This document shows, piece after piece, positions 1 to 7,284 of a DNA stretch of 64,000 nt. Where the stretch lies: contig NZ_CANLOZ010000003.1 of the NCBI RefSeq assembly GCF_947492965.1, positions 310,001 to 374,000 of the forward strand, read 5' to 3'. The translations under genes and the position numbers were made by a program. The notes under the pieces were generated by a model. It made no database searches. It had not been told where the DNA came from and saw only the letters and a list, made by a program, of their open reading frames with translations. Source of the stretch: an uncultured Aquimarina sp. Its GTDB lineage: Bacteria; Bacteroidota; Bacteroidia; Flavobacteriales; Flavobacteriaceae. Positions within the stretch are counted from its first letter, which is position 1. Each line of letters begins with the position of its first letter.

Positions 1-1
1 G

Positions 2-829
2 TTTGTGAAAAACCTGAAAGAACCAACAGTAGTTTTTAATATAGAGAGACAATGGTGGGGAGAAAGAGCGGATGGAGCAAAGCGTACGATTGAATTGCTA
101 AATCAGCGAGGAATCAAAGTAATGCTAAAACCACAGATTTGGGTATGGAGAGGAGAGTTTACAGGTAATATTTCTATGGATTCCGAAGAAGACTGGAAAA
201 CCTTGCAGAACTCATATGAAGCATTTATTATGTTGTATGCTCAATTAGCAGAGGAACTTAAAGTTCCTGTGTTATGTATAGGTACCGAATTACACAGTTT
301 TGTACAGAAAAGACCGGAGTATTGGAATCAATTGATTCAAAAAATCAAAGAAGTCTACAAAGGAAAGCTAACCTATGCAGAGAATTGGGATCAGTTTGCT
401 AAAGTACCTTTTTGGGATCAGTTAGATTACATTGGGATTGATGCATATTTTCCAGTTTCAGAAAGTAAAACACCAACTGTAGAAGAATTAAGAAAAGGTT
501 GGCAAGTGCATAAAAGTAAGATAGAAAATGTACAAGTTGAGGTGAAAAAGCCTGTACTGTTTACAGAATATGGATACCGAAGTGTACATTTTACAGGAAA
601 AGAACCTTGGGATTCAAACAGAGTACAAGGAAATATAGATCTGCAAGGTCAGAACAATGCATTAACTGCATTGTATGCAGAGTTTTGGAAAGAACCTTGG
701 TTTGCTGGTGGTTTTTTATGGAAATGGTATCACAATCATGAAAAGGTAGGAGGAGAAGAGAATAATAGGTTTACTATACAAAACAAACCATCAGAAAAGC
801 TAATTCAGGAGTTGTATAAAGATGAGTAA
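2..829 (+). CDS. GH113-like TIM-barrel glycoside hydrolase, 5' truncated by window edge
   Basis: The reading frame is open to the left edge of the window, so the N-terminus (probably with a signal peptide) is missing; the GTG at position 5 is not a credible start. The visible 275 or so residues resemble the GH113 / GTA-like TIM-barrel family of beta-mannanase-type enzymes. Two glutamates sit in typical clan GH-A contexts: GTELHS, the likely acid/base, about residue 95 of the visible part, and TEYGYRS, the likely nucleophile, about residue 190. Aromatic sugar-binding motifs (ERQWWGER, WKWYHNHE) support a carbohydrate-active enzyme. The 3' end overlaps the next gene by 8 nt, so the two are probably co-transcribed. 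The family call is from recognised motifs; substrate specificity (mannan or another beta-glycan) is inference. Confidence 0.7.
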   Translation, partial: FVKNLKEPTVVFNIERQWWGERADGAKRTIELLNQRGIKVMLKPQIWVWRGEFTGNISMDSEEDWKTLQNSYEAFIMLYAQLAEELKVPVLCIGTELHSFVQKRPEYWNQLIQKIKEVYKGKLTYAENWDQFAKVPFWDQLDYIGIDAYFPVSESKTPTVEELRKGWQVHKSKIENVQVEVKKPVLFTEYGYRSVHFTGKEPWDSNRVQGNIDLQGQNNALTALYAEFWKEPWFAGGFLWKWYHNHEKVGGEENNRFTIQNKPSEKLIQELYKDE

Positions 830-1559
830 AAACAATTATATCGTATGTCTTCTATGTTGCGTTTTATATGCGTGCAACAGTGATGAAAATACGATAGCAT
901 TAAATACTTCTTTAGCAACGTTAGTAAGTTCTAATGATATAGAAGTAGATAATGTTATTGCATGTGCTTCTGGATCTGAATCTGATGAAAATAGTATCAT
1001 TGCTTACGTTTATCCGAGACCCGAAGCAACTGATATTAGATATTATGAAACCTCTAATATCGATGTAGATAAAAACGATTATAGTAATTACCAAAGAATA
1101 CTCATAGAATCGACGGATTTTTTTAATGGCTACCTTCGAAAGTTTACTAGGAATACAGATGAAGAAAAATGGGTAGTTATAACTTTTTTTGAAGAAGGAA
1201 AACTACACTTATCGAATCCAATTCGATTAAAGCATAAGACGAAACCAACTGAATTTACAAGTGAAGTAAATATTGATTTGGCAACAGAAAGCATGCCAGT
1301 ATTTTCTTGGCAAGATGGGGTGTTTGATGATAATGCTATCTATTTTCAGGTGGTTTCCGATAGTGATAACGAACTACTTTCGGGAACTTATACTTTCGAA
1401 AAACAATTTCAGTATTACAAAACTGAAAATGTAGTGCTTAATATCACCATGGGAACACCACTACCGTTAGAAGCTATAAGCTCTTATAATTTTACACTGA
1501 TGGGTGTTAGTGAAGACAATTGGGTGAACCTTTTGATACAAAAAGAATTTCAACCTTAA
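822..1559 (+). CDS. Predicted lipoprotein of unknown function
   Basis: The protein has 245 residues. It begins with a short lipoprotein signal (hydrophobic stretch VCLLCCVLYAC, with lipidation Cys near residue 18) followed by Asn/Ser/Asp, as is usual for Bacteroidota lipoproteins. The ATG lies inside the end of the glycosidase gene (ATGAGTAA overlap), which points to translational coupling. The mature part is acidic and probably beta-rich, with no motif that I recognise. Its position suggests an envelope protein working with, or merely co-expressed with, the upstream glycosidase. No function is assigned. Confidence 0.75.
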   Translation: MSKNNYIVCLLCCVLYACNSDENTIALNTSLATLVSSNDIEVDNVIACASGSESDENSIIAYVYPRPEATDIRYYETSNIDVDKNDYSNYQRILIESTDFFNGYLRKFTRNTDEEKWVVITFFEEGKLHLSNPIRLKHKTKPTEFTSEVNIDLATESMPVFSWQDGVFDDNAIYFQVVSDSDNELLSGTYTFEKQFQYYKTENVVLNITMGTPLPLEAISSYNFTLMGVSEDNWVNLLIQKEFQP

Positions 1560-1621
1560 TTTTATTTAGATTTTCCTGTAAGATCATAACATATTTTGCG
1601 TCTACGATGATAAAAAATGTT

Positions 1622-2884
1622 ATGAAGAACATCTTAATAGCACTGATTTTCTTTGCTTATTGCGGAAGTTTTTCTCAAGAAGCTGTTGTCTCAGAATTAC
1701 AAATTACCGGTTTAAAAAGAACCAAGGAATCCTTTATTAGGAAATTGGTAAAAGTAAAACCAGGATCTACCTATGATTCTTTACGAGTAGCAACAGATAT
1801 CGAGAGATTGAAAAGACTTCCTGGTGTAGCAAATGCAGAAGTTGTAGTGAAGCAAAATCGAGATTCCGGATATCAAATTACGTATGCTATTGAAGAAAAT
1901 TTCACCATTATTCCTGGTTTAAGTATTGCTACAGACAATAATGGAGAATTTGCGTATAGAGTTTCACTTTTCGAATTCAACCTATTTGGAAGAAATCAAA
2001 TTTTTGGAGGTTTCTATCAGCGAGATGTTTTTGATTCCTATGGAGGTTATTGGGAAGCACCATATCTATTTACAAATAAATTTGGGATAGGTATTAATTA
2101 CAAAAATCTTGTTTCTCAAGAACCTATTTTTCTAGAAAATAATAATACCATCAATTATAAGTTTGATACAAAAGCGTTTGAATTGAACTTTTTATATGAG
2201 TTTGATTTTCATAACCGAGCTGAGGTTGGTGTTAATATTTCTAAAGAAGAATATGATTTTATAGAAGGAGATTTGCCTTCCGAAATTCCAACCCGTCTTT
2301 CTGCTAATAAAATTGCGTACAGAGGAGAATATGAATATAACGATATTGATATCGATTATCAGTATGTTTCTGGTTTTAGAAGTCTATTGGATTTCCGTTT
2401 TGTAACTGGTGGAGAAGGTTTGTTGGATGATTTTTTTATTGGAAGAAATGATTTTGAATATTTCAGAAGAATCGGAAAACGCGGGAACTGGGCAAATCGT
2501 CTAAGATTAGCATATGCATCGAATGATGATACCCCTTTTGCTCCTTTTGCAGTAGATAATCAATTAAACATACGAGGGGCTGGAAATACGATTGATAGAG
2601 GTACTGCTGCAATTGTATTAAATACAGAATATCGGCATACCTTATACGAAAAAGGATGGTTTGTAGTGCAAAGTAATGTTTTTATAGATACCGGAACATG
2701 GAGAAATCCTGGAGGAGATTTAGTAGAACTGGTAGATGGTAGTACCTTACGGTTTTATCCTGGAGCAGGAATACGACTCATACATAAACGAATTTTTAAT
2801 GCAGTTTTTAGATTAGATTACGGTTACGGAATTGGAAATGATGCAACCAACGGAATTACCTTTGGAATTGGCCAATATTTTTGA
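1622..2884 (+). CDS. Omp85/BamA-TamA-type outer membrane protein with one POTRA domain (copy 1)
   Basis: From the chosen start the protein has 420 residues: signal peptide (MKNILIALIFFAYCGSFSQ), one POTRA-like domain at about 22-100 (VSELQITGLKRTKE, later ERLKRLPGVANAEV), then a 16-strand-type surface-antigen barrel to the C-terminal FGIGQYF. The barrel holds RGAGNTIDRGT, the counterpart of the Omp85 L6 VRGF region. The frame is open further upstream into the preceding gene, but a start at 1622 gives a proper signal peptide and exactly the length of the neighbouring paralogue; 1607 is the alternative. With a single POTRA this is a small Omp85 member, more like TamA/patatin-type barrels than BamA. 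Its role is probably protein or lipid insertion or secretion across the outer membrane; the cargo is unknown. Confidence 0.75.
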   Translation: MKNILIALIFFAYCGSFSQEAVVSELQITGLKRTKESFIRKLVKVKPGSTYDSLRVATDIERLKRLPGVANAEVVVKQNRDSGYQITYAIEENFTIIPGLSIATDNNGEFAYRVSLFEFNLFGRNQIFGGFYQRDVFDSYGGYWEAPYLFTNKFGIGINYKNLVSQEPIFLENNNTINYKFDTKAFELNFLYEFDFHNRAEVGVNISKEEYDFIEGDLPSEIPTRLSANKIAYRGEYEYNDIDIDYQYVSGFRSLLDFRFVTGGEGLLDDFFIGRNDFEYFRRIGKRGNWANRLRLAYASNDDTPFAPFAVDNQLNIRGAGNTIDRGTAAIVLNTEYRHTLYEKGWFVVQSNVFIDTGTWRNPGGDLVELVDGSTLRFYPGAGIRLIHKRIFNAVFRLDYGYGIGNDATNGITFGIGQYF

Positions 2885-2911
2885 TTTGCAGTGTAATAAG
2901 ACGTACCTTTG
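2881..2911 (+). promoter_or_regulatory. Candidate Bacteroidota promoter before Omp85 copy 2
   Basis: TACCTTTG at 2904-2911 matches the TAnnTTTG -7 element. A TTG at 2881-2883, overlapping the stop codon of copy 1, lies 20 nt upstream, one more than the usual 17-19. The start codon of copy 2 follows 31 nt after the element. It would let the second paralogue be transcribed on its own. Confidence 0.45.
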
Positions 2912-2942
2912 TTAGGAAATTGCTTCAAATATTTACAACTAA

Positions 2943-4205
2943 ATGCGAATAAGACTTACCCTTGTCTTCATAACCTTTTGTTTTTGTTGTTTAGGCTACG
3001 CTCAGGAAAATGTAATTTCCGAAATCGTTATTCAGGGAAATAAAAAAACAAAAACAAGAGCCATTGCAAAATTGAACTCTATTCGAGAAGGTGATGTGCT
3101 AGATTCTATTCAAATAGAAGAAGATATCAAACGATTAAAACGATTGCCAAGCATTGCGCATGCCTATTATCAGGTACATAAAAAGGAAAACGGTTATAAG
3201 GTGGTTTATGGAGTAGAAGAAAATTTTACGATCATTCCTAGCGCTAATGTATATACCACTAACAACGATGAATTTGCCTTTAGAGTGGGATTGTATGAAT
3301 TTAATTTGTTTGGGCAAAATGTGGCTTTGGGAGGTTTCTATCAAGATGATATTTATAGTTCGTTTGGGGTGAATATAAGAGCCCCTTTTTTATTTAGTAA
3401 AAAGTTTGGTTTAGCATTTAATTATCAAAGTCTCACTACACAAGAGCCTGTGTTTTTAGACAATGGCACCGCAGATTATAAATATAACAACACTTCCTAT
3501 GAATTGTTAGGATTATACCAGTTTAATTTTCAAAATAGGATTGAATTAGGTGTTAACTATTTTAATGAAGATTATACATATAGAACTGGAGCAACAGCAC
3601 CAGATGTTCCCTTAGATTTTGACGTAAATAAATTACTTTTCAAAGGAATTTATGAATACAATAACTTAGATTTTTATTTCCAATATGTTTCTGGATTTAG
3701 AAGCGTTGCGAATTTTCAATATGTAATCAGTACAGAAGAGGTGCTCCCTGACTTTTTAATAGGATGGAACGATTTTATGTATTATCACAGAATTGGTAAA
3801 AAAGGAAACTGGGCATCGAGATTACGTGTAGGATTGGCTAGTAATGATGAATCTCCTTTTGCGCCATTTGCGGTGGATAACAATTTGAATATTAGAGGAG
3901 TTGGTAATACCATTGATAGGGGTACTGGAGTCATAGTTCTCAATACAGAGTATAGGCATACGTTGATGGATAAAGACTGGTTTGTATTACAAAGTAATGT
4001 TTTTGTCGATGGTGGAAGTTGGCGAAATCCTGGAGGAGATTTTGGAGATTTTGGAGATACTCAAAATTTTAGAGTCTATCCAGGTGTAGGGTTACGTTTT
4101 ATGCATAAGCGAATTTTTAATGCGATTTTTAGAATCGATTATGGATATGGAGTTACGGAAGATGCTACTAATGGTTTCGTATTCGGAATAGGTCAATATT
4201 TTTAG
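2943..4205 (+). CDS. Omp85/BamA-TamA-type outer membrane protein with one POTRA domain (copy 2)
   Basis: This 420-residue protein is collinear with the preceding gene: signal peptide (MRIRLTLVFITFCFCCLGYAQ), single POTRA (ISEIVIQGNKKTKTRA, IKRLKRLPSIAHAYY), then a barrel with RGVGNTIDRGT and a C-terminal aromatic residue (FGIGQYF), as expected for outer membrane assembly. Large parts align almost residue for residue with copy 1 (for example FAPFAVDNxLNIRG and VLNTEYRHTL). The pair is therefore a tandem duplication that has diverged mostly in strands and loops. It has its own candidate promoter. The substrate or partner is unknown. Confidence 0.78.
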   Translation: MRIRLTLVFITFCFCCLGYAQENVISEIVIQGNKKTKTRAIAKLNSIREGDVLDSIQIEEDIKRLKRLPSIAHAYYQVHKKENGYKVVYGVEENFTIIPSANVYTTNNDEFAFRVGLYEFNLFGQNVALGGFYQDDIYSSFGVNIRAPFLFSKKFGLAFNYQSLTTQEPVFLDNGTADYKYNNTSYELLGLYQFNFQNRIELGVNYFNEDYTYRTGATAPDVPLDFDVNKLLFKGIYEYNNLDFYFQYVSGFRSVANFQYVISTEEVLPDFLIGWNDFMYYHRIGKKGNWASRLRVGLASNDESPFAPFAVDNNLNIRGVGNTIDRGTGVIVLNTEYRHTLMDKDWFVLQSNVFVDGGSWRNPGGDFGDFGDTQNFRVYPGVGLRFMHKRIFNAIFRIDYGYGVTEDATNGFVFGIGQYF

Positions 4206-4244
4206 AAGAATAATGTTTTAGTGTTAAAAACAAGTTAATAATAA

Positions 4245-4258
4245 ACCGAACGTTTGGT
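4245..4258 (+). promoter_or_regulatory. TetR operator copy 1 (upstream of the TetR gene)
   Basis: ACCGAACGTTTGGT is a near-palindrome. It differs by one base from the perfect palindrome at 4875-4890. It covers the TTG box of the tetR promoter, so binding should repress the regulator's own gene. Confidence 0.7.
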
Positions 4259-4283
4259 AAAAAACTAAAAAAGGCTACATTTG
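4254..4283 (+). promoter_or_regulatory. Promoter of the TetR gene
   Basis: TTG at 4254-4256, exactly 19 nt, then TACATTTG at 4276-4283: a full match to the Bacteroidota consensus. The -33 box lies inside the operator. The start codon is only 8 nt beyond the -7 element, so the transcript may be leaderless or nearly so. Confidence 0.7.
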
Positions 4284-4290
4284 CAACGTT

Positions 4291-4851
4291 ATGAGACCAG
4301 TAAAAGTAGATGATCAACAGTTAATAGAAGGCCTGAATCAAGTATTTAGGACTAAAGGGTATGAAGGTGCTAGTTTAAATGAATTAGCGGAAGGAGCTGG
4401 TCTTAAGAAAGCGAGTTTGTATCATAGATTTCCTGAAGGTAAAAAACAAATAGGTTTAGCTGTACTGTCTTATTCTTCGGATTGGCTGCAAACAAATCTT
4501 TACAAAGTACTTTTGGATGAGACTAAAGAACCAAAAGAAAGATTAGAATTAGTATTACAAAAAATTGGTGAGTTATACGATCAAGGAAAGGAAACTTGTG
4601 TATTAAGATCACTATCTATGGAAGCCGGAATGGAGATCTTTGGTGAAAAAATAAAATCAGAAATGGAATCTTGGATTCAGCATTTTTCTAATTTCGGTTT
4701 GGAGTTTGGCTTAGATAAGCAAACATCTTCTAAGATCGCCAGACGAGGTCTTATTAGTATACAAGGAAGTTTGGTAGTGTCTAATGCAATGTCTGATAAT
4801 TCGTTGTTTTTAGAAACTTTAGAAGAAATAGGAAAATACTATATAGGCTAA
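4291..4851 (+). CDS. TetR/AcrR family transcriptional regulator
   Basis: The 186-residue protein has an N-terminal helix-turn-helix at about 8-55 (GLNQVFRTKGYEGASLNELA, then GLKKASLYHRF), the classic TetR DNA-binding fold, with a helical ligand-binding C-terminal part. Length and layout are normal for the family. Palindromic sites on both sides of the gene (4245-4258 and 4875-4890) argue that it controls itself and the downstream DUF1348 and hydrolase genes. The SLYHRFPEGK recognition-helix region is typical of regulators next to small oxidoreductase or hydrolase operons. The inducer is not evident from sequence. Confidence 0.9.
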   Translation: MRPVKVDDQQLIEGLNQVFRTKGYEGASLNELAEGAGLKKASLYHRFPEGKKQIGLAVLSYSSDWLQTNLYKVLLDETKEPKERLELVLQKIGELYDQGKETCVLRSLSMEAGMEIFGEKIKSEMESWIQHFSNFGLEFGLDKQTSSKIARRGLISIQGSLVVSNAMSDNSLFLETLEEIGKYYIG

Positions 4852-4874
4852 CGTATTTTTTTGAATAATAATTA

Positions 4875-4890
4875 TACCGAACGTTCGGTA
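4875..4890 (+). promoter_or_regulatory. TetR operator copy 2, perfect 16-bp palindrome
   Basis: TACCGAACGTTCGGTA is its own reverse complement. It ends 15 nt before the ATG of the DUF1348 gene and shares 13 of 14 core bases with the site before tetR. No clear TAnnTTTG element is visible beside it, so the promoter it controls is not pinned down. Confidence 0.75.
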
Positions 4891-4905
4891 ATAAATAAAA
4901 TCATC

Positions 4906-5316
4906 ATGGAAAAAAAGTATCCTTTACCTCCTTTTACAGAGGAGACAGCAAAACAAAAAGTGCAAATGGCAGAAGATGCCTGGAACTCAAAAGACCCAAT
5001 TAAAGTGTCTAAAGCATATAGCGAAGATACCGAGTGGAGAAATCGGAATCAATTTATCAACGGAAGAAAAGAAGTACAAGATTTTTTAACTGATAAATGG
5101 AAGAATGAACAGGAATATAAATTGAAAAAAGAACTGTGGGCTTTTACAGGAAATAGGATTGCAGTTCGATTTGAATATGAGTATAAAAATGATCAGGAAC
5201 AATGGTTTCGAGCGTATGGCAACGAGAATTGGGAATTTGATGAAAATGGCCTTATGAAAAAGAGATACGCTAGTATCAATGATCTAGAGATAACAGTATC
5301 TGACAGAAAATTATAG
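4906..5316 (+). CDS. DUF1348 / NTF2-like (SnoaL-like fold) protein
   Basis: The protein has 136 residues starting [13 protein letters not shown]. The frame is open upstream from a TTG at 4861, but that stretch would translate the operator palindrome, so the ATG at 4906 is the real start. The sequence ([50 protein letters not shown]) matches the DUF1348 family of small cone-shaped alpha+beta-barrel proteins of the NTF2 superfamily. Biochemical function is unknown for most of this family; some NTF2-like relatives bind or isomerise small hydrophobic compounds. It lies between a TetR gene and an alpha/beta hydrolase and is probably induced together with the latter. Confidence 0.8.
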   Translation: MEKKYPLPPFTEETAKQKVQMAEDAWNSKDPIKVSKAYSEDTEWRNRNQFINGRKEVQDFLTDKWKNEQEYKLKKELWAFTGNRIAVRFEYEYKNDQEQWFRAYGNENWEFDENGLMKKRYASINDLEITVSDRKL

Positions 5317-5339
5317 TCTAATTTAAATACATACACAAA

Positions 5340-6311
5340 ATGAAAATTCAAACAACAAAACATCTAGTTTTAATCCTAATATTCGCTATTACAAGTAACA
5401 TGTTGGGGTCTGATCTAAGCTTGATTAGTAATGATAATGTAGTTACTGAAGCGTATAGTGTGAAATATAAAAAAATCAATGTAGATGGGGTACAAGTAGC
5501 CTATCGCGAAGCGGGTAATCCAAAAAATCCAGCAGTGGTATTATTACATGGTTTTCCTGCTTCTTCACACCAGTATCGAAAGGTATTAAATCAATTATCT
5601 GATGAATTCTATTTGATAGCACCTGATTATCCAGGTTTTGGTAATAGCGACTTCCCTAGTGAAACTGATTATGAATATACATTTGATAATCTTGCAAATA
5701 CGATTAATACTTTTTTAGAAAAGTTGGAACTAACTTCGTATGCATTAATGATTCAGGATTATGGGGCTCCTGTTGGATTTAGAATAGCTACCAAACATCC
5801 AGAAAGAGTAACGGCAATTATAAATCAGAATGGGAACGCATATCAAGAAGGATTAGGACCTGCTTGGAAAGATCTTAGAGTATTTTGGACTAATCGGAAT
5901 TCAGCAACTGAAGAGGCTTTATTACCAGTATTTTCATTAGAAGGATTGGAATGGCAATATACTCATGGAACCAGAAACCCAGAGAATGTAAACCCCGATA
6001 CTTGGCATTTGGATTACTTACGATTGTCTAGACCGAATGCTCACAAGGTAAATTTAGATCTGTTTTATGATTATCAAAATAATATTAAGTTATATCCAAA
6101 ATGGCAAAAATATCTTAGAGATAATCAACCACCATTATTAATTGTTTGGGGTAAGAACGACGCTTTTTTTCCCGAGAGCGGAGCTAAAGCTTATAAAAGA
6201 GATGTAAAGAATATTGATTATAATATTTATAATACTGGACACTTTGCTTTAGAAGAAGAGAGCGAATCTATTATTAAGAAAATGAGAGCATTTTTACATA
6301 AGGTTTTATAA
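5340..6311 (+). CDS. Exported alpha/beta hydrolase with Asp nucleophile (epoxide hydrolase / haloalkane dehalogenase-like)
   Basis: This 323-residue protein has an N-terminal hydrophobic signal (LVLILIFAITSNMLGS) followed by a complete alpha/beta-hydrolase fold. The oxyanion-region motif is LLHGFPASSHQYR (about 68-80). The nucleophile elbow is IQDYGAPVG, with Asp140 rather than Ser, which fits the epoxide hydrolase / haloalkane dehalogenase branch. The acid region is VWGKNDAFFP and the catalytic His is in NTGHFALEEE near the C-terminus. It is the last gene of the TetR-controlled unit, 23 nt after the DUF1348 gene, and a strong hairpin follows. The natural substrate is unknown; detoxification of a reactive electrophile would suit the context but is inference. 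Confidence 0.82.
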   Translation: MKIQTTKHLVLILIFAITSNMLGSDLSLISNDNVVTEAYSVKYKKINVDGVQVAYREAGNPKNPAVVLLHGFPASSHQYRKVLNQLSDEFYLIAPDYPGFGNSDFPSETDYEYTFDNLANTINTFLEKLELTSYALMIQDYGAPVGFRIATKHPERVTAIINQNGNAYQEGLGPAWKDLRVFWTNRNSATEEALLPVFSLEGLEWQYTHGTRNPENVNPDTWHLDYLRLSRPNAHKVNLDLFYDYQNNIKLYPKWQKYLRDNQPPLLIVWGKNDAFFPESGAKAYKRDVKNIDYNIYNTGHFALEEESESIIKKMRAFLHKVL

Positions 6312-6330
6312 ATAATAGTTATTTTAAAAG

Positions 6331-6370
6331 AACAAGGATCTAGTAATTAAAACTAGATCCTTGTTTGTTT
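6331..6370. terminator. Bidirectional intrinsic terminator
   Basis: A perfect 14-bp stem (AACAAGGATCTAGT, 6331-6344, with its complement 6352-6365) encloses a 7-nt loop and is followed by a T-rich run. It separates the convergent hydrolase gene and the small peptide gene. Confidence 0.85.
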
Positions 6371-6371
6371 A

Positions 6372-6575
6372 TTATTCAAATATACCCGTTAGACACATAT
6401 GCGTTTCTCTAGTACCTAAACAACAACCATTAGGCAGTGGATATCCACCACAAGCCTGACATTCTTGAGGTGAATATGTAGGGCAAGTTGCTCTTACAGC
6501 TCCACCATTTACAGATCTTTGCGCTTCTTTACTAAGGGTCTGAGTGTCTTTTAAATTTAAAATGCTTTTTAACAT
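6372..6575 (-). CDS. Double-glycine-leader, Cys-rich small peptide (bacteriocin/RiPP-precursor type)
   Basis: The 67-residue product begins MLKSILNLKDTQTLSK and carries a leader ending SVNGG at residues 21-25. This is the form seen in the Bacteroidota family of bacteriocin-type GG-leader peptides (hydrophobic-LK start, LSKxEQ, xxNGG). Cleavage after GG would release 42 residues with six cysteines at mature positions 6, 14, 17, 26, 27 and 36. The frame is open 15 codons further upstream, but those codons do not resemble a leader and the ATG at 6575 fits. No peptidase-containing ABC transporter, modification enzyme or immunity gene is near, so export would depend on a distant locus. Function (antimicrobial, signalling or other) is unknown. 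Confidence 0.75.
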   Translation of the reverse strand: MLKSILNLKDTQTLSKEAQRSVNGGAVRATCPTYSPQECQACGGYPLPNGCCLGTRETHMCLTGIFE

Positions 6576-6674
6576 AATTAAGGTTTTAAGAATAATATTT
6601 CCCCAAACATTTAGAGACACTTGAGGTTTATGTCTATGACATTAAGAACGGAAAAACGGGGAATTTGTTGCTTT

Positions 6675-7280
6675 TTATAAATGGTTTATTATTTCCTCAG
6701 CACTTTCCTTTGTTTTTACAAAAATTTCTTCATTCATAGTAGTTCCTTCTAACGGTAGAAAGGTTATATCGGTAATTCCAATAAGTCCTAAAACAGTTTG
6801 TAAATATGGCTGAAGAAAATCTAAGGCTTTCATTTCCTGAGAATCATATACAGCTCCAGCAGAGGTGATGATATAGGCTTTCAGCCCTTCAATTTTTCCA
6901 TAAAAACCACCTTCTTCATTGACTCCAAAAGTACTATTGATTCTAACGATATGATCAATCCAGGCTTTTAGAGCAGAAGGAATGCTAAAATTATACATTG
7001 GTGTACTGATCAACAAGATGTCTGCTTCTTTTAATTCAGCAATTAGGGTGTCAGATAATCTAATAGCTTTACTTAAATCATCACTAAGTTGATCAGTTGG
7101 AGTGTAAAATCCTTCAATAGTTTTTTGTTGGATATGAGGTATTGGAGTATTGATAATATCTCTTGCAACTAAAGTGCTATTTGGGTTTTTTTGTTGCCAT
7201 TGTTTTTGAAATAAATCTGCCATTTTTCTGCTATCTGAATTCTCAATTCTAGAACTAGCATCGATTCGTAATAATTTCAT
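6675..7280 (-). CDS. azoR: FMN-dependent NADH:quinone oxidoreductase / azoreductase
   Basis: At 201 residues this is the usual AzoR length. The flavodoxin-like fold shows the FMN phosphate-binding start MKLLRIDASSR, the isoalloxazine loop STPMYNFSIPS with LKAWIDHIVR (about 93-115), and ITSAGAVY (about 140). AzoR enzymes reduce quinones and azo compounds by two electrons with NADH in the cytoplasm, protecting against thiol and quinone stress. It begins 4 nt after the end of the dehydrogenase gene on the same strand, so the two form an operon. A motif shared with the AraC gene lies upstream of the pair. Confidence 0.88.
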   Translation of the reverse strand: MKLLRIDASSRIENSDSRKMADLFQKQWQQKNPNSTLVARDIINTPIPHIQQKTIEGFYTPTDQLSDDLSKAIRLSDTLIAELKEADILLISTPMYNFSIPSALKAWIDHIVRINSTFGVNEEGGFYGKIEGLKAYIITSAGAVYDSQEMKALDFLQPYLQTVLGLIGITDITFLPLEGTTMNEEIFVKTKESAEEIINHL

Positions 7281-7284
7281 TTTT

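Noticed and set aside
1520..1621. N-terminal extension of Omp85 copy 1 (start at GTG/ATG-like codon at 1520)
   Set aside because: It overlaps the end of the lipoprotein gene, would bury the signal peptide, and makes the protein longer than its exactly collinear paralogue.
4861..4905. Upstream start of the DUF1348 gene
   Set aside because: The extra 15 residues are simply a translation of the operator palindrome and begin with TTG; the family starts at the ATG at 4906.
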